Below, piece after piece: positions 32,194-36,850 of a stretch of DNA of 36,850 nucleotides (the first letter of the stretch is position 1; the number at the start of each line of letters is the position of its first letter). The position numbers and the translations under genes were made by a program. The stretch covers positions 1 through 36,850 of the forward strand of contig NZ_RAVZ01000056.1 of assembly GCF_003611635.1 (NCBI RefSeq). Direction: 5' to 3'. A model generated the notes under the pieces. It worked only from the letters and a program-made list of their open reading frames with translations. It searched no databases and was not told the DNA's origin. The DNA comes from Corallococcus terminator. Lineage in GTDB: Bacteria; Myxococcota; Myxococcia; Myxococcales; Myxococcaceae.

Positions 32194-33225
32194 TCAGCTC
32201 GACATGCTGGCGGTGAGGTCGATGCTGGTGGGCGTCGTCGGGACGGGGAACGGCTTGCCGGCGGACGTGCTGAAGTCCAGCGTGTTGAGGTTGACGGAGT
32301 ACACGCACGGGTTGCCGTAGAAGCGCACGGAGTAGGTCAGGCCCGTGAGGTCCTTCACGGTGGCCCACTGCGTGTAGTCGACGGCGTCCTTGCCCTGCTT
32401 GTCCACGGAGCGGCTGGTGCCCAGCGGGATGTCCACGGTGTTGAGGATGTGGAAGGCCAGCGTGGTGGCATCCCCGGAGGACGACAGCGGCTGGGCGTAC
32501 TGCTTGAGGTAGGTCGCGCGCACGAACCGCGCGGGAGGCGTCGAGTCACCCGGCAGGCCGCGCATGCCGCTGCCGTGGCCAGAGGGGGAGAACGACTGGA
32601 GGCCCAGCTCCGTGGGCTTCGCGTCCCAGGGGGACAGGTTCGCGTAGTTGCCCAGGTTCTCCAACTGCTGGGGGAACGGAGGGTTGTTGGTACAGACGCC
32701 GACGGGGTTGTCGTAGACGTTGAGCGTCCCGTGGGTGCACTCCACGACGATGCTGTTGCCGCCCGCGTCGTGGATGGGGAAGTGCAGGGGCAGCAACTTC
32801 GCGAGCAGGTCGCCTTCCCACACCTGCACGTTCCCGCTGCTCAGAGCCGCCTTCACGTCCGCGACGGTCGCGCAGGTGCCGAGCGCCCAGTTCACGAAGT
32901 CCACCAGCGCCAGGGCCTGCGCCGGCTGGGTGACGGACGGGTACGTGGAGCCCGGCAGCCACAGGGCGCCCACGCAGAGGCCCGCCGTGTTCATGCCATC
33001 CACGGTGATGGCGTCGGTGAGGGCGGTGAGGCCGACATACCCATACGTCGACGTCCACTTCAGGCCGGGCTTGAGGCCCGGGCCCTTCGACTGGAAGGAC
33101 TCGCCCTTGGCGTGGACCATGAGCTGGGATTTGAGGTCGACGCCGAACTCCATGCTGCGGCCGTTGACCGCGTAGTTCGTGGAGATGCGCGAGTCGGTGC
33201 CGGTGATCAGGAAGTCAGTGCACAT
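32194..33225 (-). CDS. Choloylglycine hydrolase / penicillin V acylase family Ntn hydrolase
   Basis: The 343-aa product is a linear-amide C-N hydrolase. The nucleophile must be an N-terminal Cys. Two nearby ATGs give MPMCTD or MCTD; GAGGA lies 6 nt before the second (33225) and touches the first, so MCTD is chosen. Removal of Met then exposes Cys. Supporting motifs are AVNGRSMEF (conserved Arg), NTAGLCVG, VVECTHGTLNVYDN, TNNPPFPQQL (conserved Asn) and HILNTVDIPLG. The Asp after GRxM is Glu here, common in the non-bile-salt branch. No signal peptide, so it is cytoplasmic. Substrates in the family include bile salts, penicillin V and N-acyl homoserine lactones; which applies is unknown. Confidence 0.9.
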   Translation of the reverse strand: MCTDFLITGTDSRISTNYAVNGRSMEFGVDLKSQLMVHAKGESFQSKGPGLKPGLKWTSTYGYVGLTALTDAITVDGMNTAGLCVGALWLPGSTYPSVTQPAQALALVDFVNWALGTCATVADVKAALSSGNVQVWEGDLLAKLLPLHFPIHDAGGNSIVVECTHGTLNVYDNPVGVCTNNPPFPQQLENLGNYANLSPWDAKPTELGLQSFSPSGHGSGMRGLPGDSTPPARFVRATYLKQYAQPLSSSGDATTLAFHILNTVDIPLGTSRSVDKQGKDAVDYTQWATVKDLTGLTYSVRFYGNPCVYSVNLNTLDFSTSAGKPFPVPTTPTSIDLTASMSS

Positions 33226-33568
33226 GGGCATTCCTCGGTCCGTGGAGGGCCGTTGCTCCCTGGAGGCTTGGAGTGTTCCACGGTGTCCGGACCCTTCTGC
33301 ATGCCGCGCACCATCACCCTGGGAACACCGATTCCCGATGAATTCCAGGGCATTGGCGAAAGGCGCCCCGTGCGGCGTTCCCGGCTGCGTCCCCGTGGAA
33401 GGCCGCCGCGTCCTGCTCCGACGCGGAAGCGGCTCGTGGGGGCCTTCCGGCTCGCTCGCCCGTCTGCTTTCTGACGAGAGGCTTGCGGGCTCAGGCCGGC
33501 TCGGGTGAATTCGGGTGGTGCGGTCCCATCGAGTGCGTGCCTCGCCCAGGGGGCGAAGCGGGGTGTTC
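33226..33568. other. Divergent intergenic region with a nested inverted repeat
   Basis: This 343-nt gap separates the Ntn hydrolase from the secreted-protein gene and should hold both promoters. It contains a nested structure: outer arms GGAAGGCC (33397-33404) and GGCCTTCC (33441-33448), and within them CCGCGTC (33406-33412) and GACGCGG (33420-33426) with a 7-nt loop. It could be an operator or a structured leader. No gene is supported here; the open frames are shadows. Confidence 0.5.
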
Positions 33569-34330
33569 ATGAAGGCGTCGAGGTCATCCACGGGTTGGAG
33601 GCGCACCTGTGCGGCGGTGCTGGTGGCGGGGAGCGTCTTCACGGCGACCGCGTGGGCCGGGCCGCCGCCTTCTTCGACAGAGAAGCGCTTCGCGAAGCGC
33701 TACCTCGTCATCCTCGCCGCGGAGCCGAAGCTGGGTCCCCAGGATGAACTCCAGGCGAAGATTTCCAAGCAGGCCGACCTGAAGACGGACTTCGCCCGCC
33801 TGTCCTCCACGGACTTCGCGGGCCTCAATCCCTGTCTCCAGATTTTCGTCGCCAACAGCTTCGCGTCGAAGGCGGAGGCGGAGGACTACGGCCGCAAGCT
33901 CCAGGCCCTGGGCGTCACCTCCTCCGTGCGGCAGTCGGGGGCGTATGCCAACGGGGACGCCGCCCGACAGAAGAAGTGCGCGGAGGTCTGGCAGGCCTTC
34001 TTCCGCTTCACGGCGAACCCCCACGCGGAAGATGGGACGGCCCCGACCTTCAATGCGACCGCCGTGCTGAAGCACGCGGACGGGAGCGAGGAGCTCCGCC
34101 CCCTCAAGGACCGGTTCGCCGACAGCGATGTGCCCCAGGGCACGCCGCAGGCATTCAGTGTCTGGTACGGCGGTGGGGGTTCGGACGTGAAGATGGTGCG
34201 CAAGGGCCAGGCGGTGGTCGTCCTCCAGCGCTACAAGGACGAGGGCATCCCCATCGCAAAGGAGAAGGACGTCGAGGTCGCCCGCTTCGCCCTTCCTTCC
34301 AATGTTCGCGTGAGCGGACTGGACAAGTAG
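33569..34330 (+). CDS. Secreted protein of unknown function
   Basis: The 253-aa product starts at ATG 33569 with a long Sec signal peptide (MKASRSS...LVAGSVFTATAWA-GP). The mature part begins KRYLVILAAEPKLGP and includes NPCLQIFVANSFASKAEAEDYGRKLQALGV, which looks like a SPOR-type or ferredoxin-like segment, although the match is loose. The rest carries no motif I can name. GGGG lies 5 nt before the start. It ends 8 nt before a methyltransferase gene, so the two are probably cotranscribed. Confidence 0.75.
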   Translation: MKASRSSTGWRRTCAAVLVAGSVFTATAWAGPPPSSTEKRFAKRYLVILAAEPKLGPQDELQAKISKQADLKTDFARLSSTDFAGLNPCLQIFVANSFASKAEAEDYGRKLQALGVTSSVRQSGAYANGDAARQKKCAEVWQAFFRFTANPHAEDGTAPTFNATAVLKHADGSEELRPLKDRFADSDVPQGTPQAFSVWYGGGGSDVKMVRKGQAVVVLQRYKDEGIPIAKEKDVEVARFALPSNVRVSGLDK

Positions 34331-34338
34331 CGACGAGG

Positions 34339-35103
34339 ATGACGGACCCCACGCCCCCAGCGCCCGGCCCTCGACGCGACGACTCGCTGGAGGACTTCGA
34401 GCTGCCGTTCTTCCAGTGGATCGCGATCCAGCTCCAGGGGCTGGTCATCGCCATCATCGTGCGCTCCACCGACCTGTTGCTCCTCTTATGGCGTCCCAGC
34501 CTGCTGCGGCCGTACCTGGGGCTCTGGTGGCAGCGCCTGCTGCTCACCCCCTACAGCGCGCGGCGCACCTTCGAGATGGTCCGGGCGCTCCAGTCCACCG
34601 GCCAGTCCTTCCGCGAGCTCATCTACGGGGAGACGCCGCTCTTGACGGCGCTGCTCTTCCTGCGGCGCGCGGGCGTGGGCTCCCGCAGCCGCGTGGTGGA
34701 CCTGGGCGCGGGGCGTGGGCGGGTGCTCATCGCCGCGCGGTGGCTGAGGGCCCAATCGCATGGCGTGGAGCTCATCGCGGACCACGTGAAGCGCGTCGCG
34801 CCCTGGCTCGAGCCCGCGGGCATCACCCTCACGGTGGGGGACATGACCCGCGAACCGCTGACGGACGCCACCCACATCTTCACCAACTGGGTGGCCTTCA
34901 CTCCGGAGACGAAGGCCCGGCTGGTGGCGCATCTGCGCACGTGCCAGCCCGGGACGCGCATCATCACGGTGACGCGTCCCATCCAGGCGGAGGGTTTCAT
35001 CGGACACAGTTACCGCTGGATGCTCTTCACCTGGGGGCCGGAGAAGGTCTGGATCCAGGAGTACCGCCCGGAAATTTCAATCCCAAGCGGAAACCAGGAG
35101 TGA
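34339..35103 (+). CDS. Membrane-tethered class I SAM-dependent methyltransferase
   Basis: The 254-aa product has a short charged N-terminus, one predicted transmembrane helix (WIAIQLQGLVIAIIVRSTDLLLLLW), then a methyltransferase fold. Motif I is VVDLGAGRGRV (Asp121), with the acidic ribose-binding motif GVELIADH and a FTNWVAFT loop in the motif IV position. Substrate unknown; the anchor suggests a membrane-associated substrate. The ATG is directly preceded by GAGG with no spacer, so translation may depend on coupling with the secreted protein gene 8 nt upstream. The stop overlaps an alternative start (ATG 35103) of the protease gene. Confidence 0.82.
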   Translation: MTDPTPPAPGPRRDDSLEDFELPFFQWIAIQLQGLVIAIIVRSTDLLLLLWRPSLLRPYLGLWWQRLLLTPYSARRTFEMVRALQSTGQSFRELIYGETPLLTALLFLRRAGVGSRSRVVDLGAGRGRVLIAARWLRAQSHGVELIADHVKRVAPWLEPAGITLTVGDMTREPLTDATHIFTNWVAFTPETKARLVAHLRTCQPGTRIITVTRPIQAEGFIGHSYRWMLFTWGPEKVWIQEYRPEISIPSGNQE

Positions 35104-35165
35104 TGTCAGACGGTGTTTCTAGGGTGCCTGCCTTCACCCGGAGTCACATCCGAAAGGCTGACACC

Positions 35166-36155
35166 ATGATGCAGCGTCTGTTGAAGTGCCGGGGTCTCCT
35201 CGCCTCCGCCGTGTTCGCCGTGCTGATGGGAGGCGTGACGGCCCAGGCGGAGTCGCCCGGAGCGAGCGGCTCGGCGGATCCCACGGACAACGGTGGGTCG
35301 CTGACGTTCGCGGCCCAGGCGGACATCGCGAGGGTGGTGGCGTACTGGACGCCGGAGCGCATGGCGGCGGCGGTGCCCGCGGATGTGCCGATGACGTCCG
35401 GCAAGGCGCCCATCAGCCTGCGGCGGGTGCCGGAGGACAAGCAGGTGGGGCGCGTGGATGGCGCGGAGCCGCGTGGGGGCGTGCCCATGATGGCGGCCGA
35501 CATCCATTCGATGAGCGGCCGGGTGTTCTACACGGGCGACCAGGGCGGGAACTATTCCTGTTCGGCCAGCACGGTGAACAGCAATGGCAAGCGGGTGGTC
35601 TTCACCGCGGGCCACTGCGTCCACGGTGGCGGTGCGGGGCGCGGCTGGCACACCAACTGGGTGTTCGTGCCCGCGTACCACGCGGGGTCTCCGTACGGCA
35701 CGTGGACGGCGTACCAGTTGTGGGCGAAGAACGGATGGATCAACAGCGCGGACCGCGCCTATGACGTGGCGGCGGCGGTGATGAACCCGCTCAACGGCGT
35801 GCGCATCGTGGACGCGGTGGGCGGCCAGGGCATCAAGTGGGGCATCGGCTACGGCCAGACCATCTACCAGTTCGGCTATCCCGCCTACGCTCCCTACAAC
35901 GGGTCGCAGTTGTACTACTGCTCGGGCGCCACGTGGAATGAGGGCGGCTTTCCCACCATCAGTTGTTCCATGACGGGCGGCGCCAGCGGCGGTCCCTGGC
36001 TGGAGAGCTATGGCCAGCAGTTCTGGGCGTACCTGTACTCGGTGAACAGTTGGCAGTTCTGGAACCCGGATCCGAGCCACGTCTACAAGTGGCAGGGCCC
36101 GTACTTCAGCTACGACACGGCCGGCAGCCTGTTCGACCTCGTCAAGGACATGTGA
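35166..36155 (+). CDS. Secreted trypsin-like serine protease
   Basis: The 329-aa product starts at ATG 35166 (AAGG 8 nt upstream) with a signal peptide ending TAQA-ES. An in-frame ATG at 35103, overlapping the methyltransferase stop, would add 21 residues and hide the signal, so it is less likely. A propeptide-like region (about 25-125) precedes an S1-fold domain with TAGHCVH (His150), YDVAAAVM (Asp200) and GGASGGPW (Ser274). The catalytic triad is complete. The motif style (TAGHC, GASGGPW) resembles glutamyl endopeptidase/V8-like enzymes and fits the predatory lifestyle expected of myxobacteria. It is probably the last gene of the run that starts with the secreted protein at 33569. Confidence 0.9.
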   Translation: MMQRLLKCRGLLASAVFAVLMGGVTAQAESPGASGSADPTDNGGSLTFAAQADIARVVAYWTPERMAAAVPADVPMTSGKAPISLRRVPEDKQVGRVDGAEPRGGVPMMAADIHSMSGRVFYTGDQGGNYSCSASTVNSNGKRVVFTAGHCVHGGGAGRGWHTNWVFVPAYHAGSPYGTWTAYQLWAKNGWINSADRAYDVAAAVMNPLNGVRIVDAVGGQGIKWGIGYGQTIYQFGYPAYAPYNGSQLYYCSGATWNEGGFPTISCSMTGGASGGPWLESYGQQFWAYLYSVNSWQFWNPDPSHVYKWQGPYFSYDTAGSLFDLVKDM

Positions 36156-36174
36156 CGGCCGGGTGGGCGGCGCT

Positions 36175-36850
36175 TCAGGTGCGCCAGTAGCGGCGCACCT
36201 GGGCGTCCGTCCGCTCTTCCTGCGCGAAGCGGAGCATCAAGGGCTCCGCCATGGCTTCGGGGATGCGCAGTTGGGCAAGCAGCGCGCGGACCTCGAACTT
36301 GCGCGTGAGTCCCAGCAGGGCCTCGCGCTCGGGCAGGGTGAGGTCCGGGTGCCAGCAGTCCACGATGAGCACCACGCGGCGCTCCTGGCCCCGGTTCCAC
36401 GTCTCGTGTTCGAACGAGTCGTGGAAGGCGAGCACGCGGCCCTGTTCCCAGTGCCGTGACTCGGTGCCCACGCGGATGCCGCAGCCCTCTGGAATCTTGA
36501 GCCCCAGGTGCAGCCGCATCCGGAAGCCGTCCCAACTGCAATGCGGCGTCAGCGTGGTGCCCGGCGCGTGTGAGGAGAAGAGCACGTCCGCCAGCGGGAA
36601 CGCCGTGCACTCGCCCTCCAGGGAGTGCACGGCCTGCGCGGTCTCCTCCATGGCGAGCTTCGGCCAGAGGAGGCGGTCCAGGCGCTCGCCCGAGAAGTAC
36701 ACGGGGTGGACGGACCAGCGGCCGGTGCCGACGATGCCAGAGTCGTAGTGCAGCAGGTCCGCGTTCTCCAGCCGGGAAAGGTCGCGCTGCACCGCCGCGA
36801 GGCAGCCTTCCAGCGCCTTGGCCACGGGCGGGGGCGGGTCGCGCCAGGGG
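36175..36850 (-). CDS. Aspartyl/asparaginyl beta-hydroxylase-like dioxygenase (partial, cut by window edge)
   Basis: The visible 225 residues run off the right edge; the frame continues with PWRDPPPP beyond the GTG at 36825, typical of this family, so the true start lies outside. The fold is the 2-oxoglutarate/Fe(II) type. A first metal-binding stretch TPHCSWDGFRMRLHLGL and a second AFHDSFEHETWN mark the AspH domain. Such enzymes hydroxylate Asp/Asn in proteins or free amino acids, sometimes in lipid or natural-product pathways. It is convergent with the protease gene, with stops 19 nt apart. Confidence 0.88.
   Translation of the reverse strand, partial: PWRDPPPPVAKALEGCLAAVQRDLSRLENADLLHYDSGIVGTGRWSVHPVYFSGERLDRLLWPKLAMEETAQAVHSLEGECTAFPLADVLFSSHAPGTTLTPHCSWDGFRMRLHLGLKIPEGCGIRVGTESRHWEQGRVLAFHDSFEHETWNRGQERRVVLIVDCWHPDLTLPEREALLGLTRKFEVRALLAQLRIPEAMAEPLMLRFAQEERTDAQVRRYWRT

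Overview
The window is very GC-rich, densely packed bacterial DNA. Its gene content points to a myxobacterium of the Cystobacterineae (Corallococcus/Myxococcus type): a giant Ser/Thr kinase with TPR repeats, many secreted lipoproteins, a CotH-type lipoprotein, an FG-GAP/VCBS protein, DUF1206 and DinB-type proteins, and a DUF5682/VWA/SWIM cluster. This assignment rests on gene content and composition, not on a marker gene. I see no tRNA, rRNA, CRISPR array, insertion sequence or phage gene. Most of the very long antisense open frames are high-GC shadows.

Left part (1-9104): an alpha-2-macroglobulin family protein with an intact thioester motif, a small secreted 12-cysteine protein, a DinB-like protein, a CotH-family lipoprotein, a cysteine-rich lipoprotein that may have a cupredoxin-like fold, and a secreted VCBS-repeat protein.

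Centre (9112-20200): a membrane-anchored Ser/Thr kinase with a TPR tail, an alpha/beta hydrolase, a CqsA-like alpha-hydroxyketone autoinducer synthase (an unexpected quorum-sensing type gene), a DUF1206 membrane protein, a glutamine synthetase, a C39-like lipoprotein peptidase and an ankyrin-repeat protein.

From 20311 to 24527 there are two tandem paralogous lipoproteins with C-terminal di-iron ferritin-like bundles. They are followed by a divergent TetR/VOC pair whose intergenic gap holds a 19-bp near-perfect palindrome.

From 24630 to 32131 four tightly overlapping genes form one operon: a MoxR-type AAA+ ATPase, a DUF5682 protein, a VWA-domain protein and a SWIM zinc-finger/HEAT-repeat protein. 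This set corresponds to the uncharacterised yehL-yehM-yehP-yehQ set of enterobacteria and is the best candidate here for a little-described biological system. The logic resembles other MoxR/VWA pairs: an ATP-driven remodeller, a metal-dependent adaptor, a putative enzyme and a nucleic-acid or protein-binding scaffold.

The right end holds a choloylglycine-hydrolase/penicillin V acylase type Ntn hydrolase, a small secreted protein, a membrane-tethered methyltransferase, a secreted trypsin-like protease, and an aspartyl/asparaginyl beta-hydroxylase-like gene cut by the window edge. Most genes end in hairpins that look like intrinsic or bidirectional terminators. This helps separate transcription units, for example VOC from the MoxR operon.
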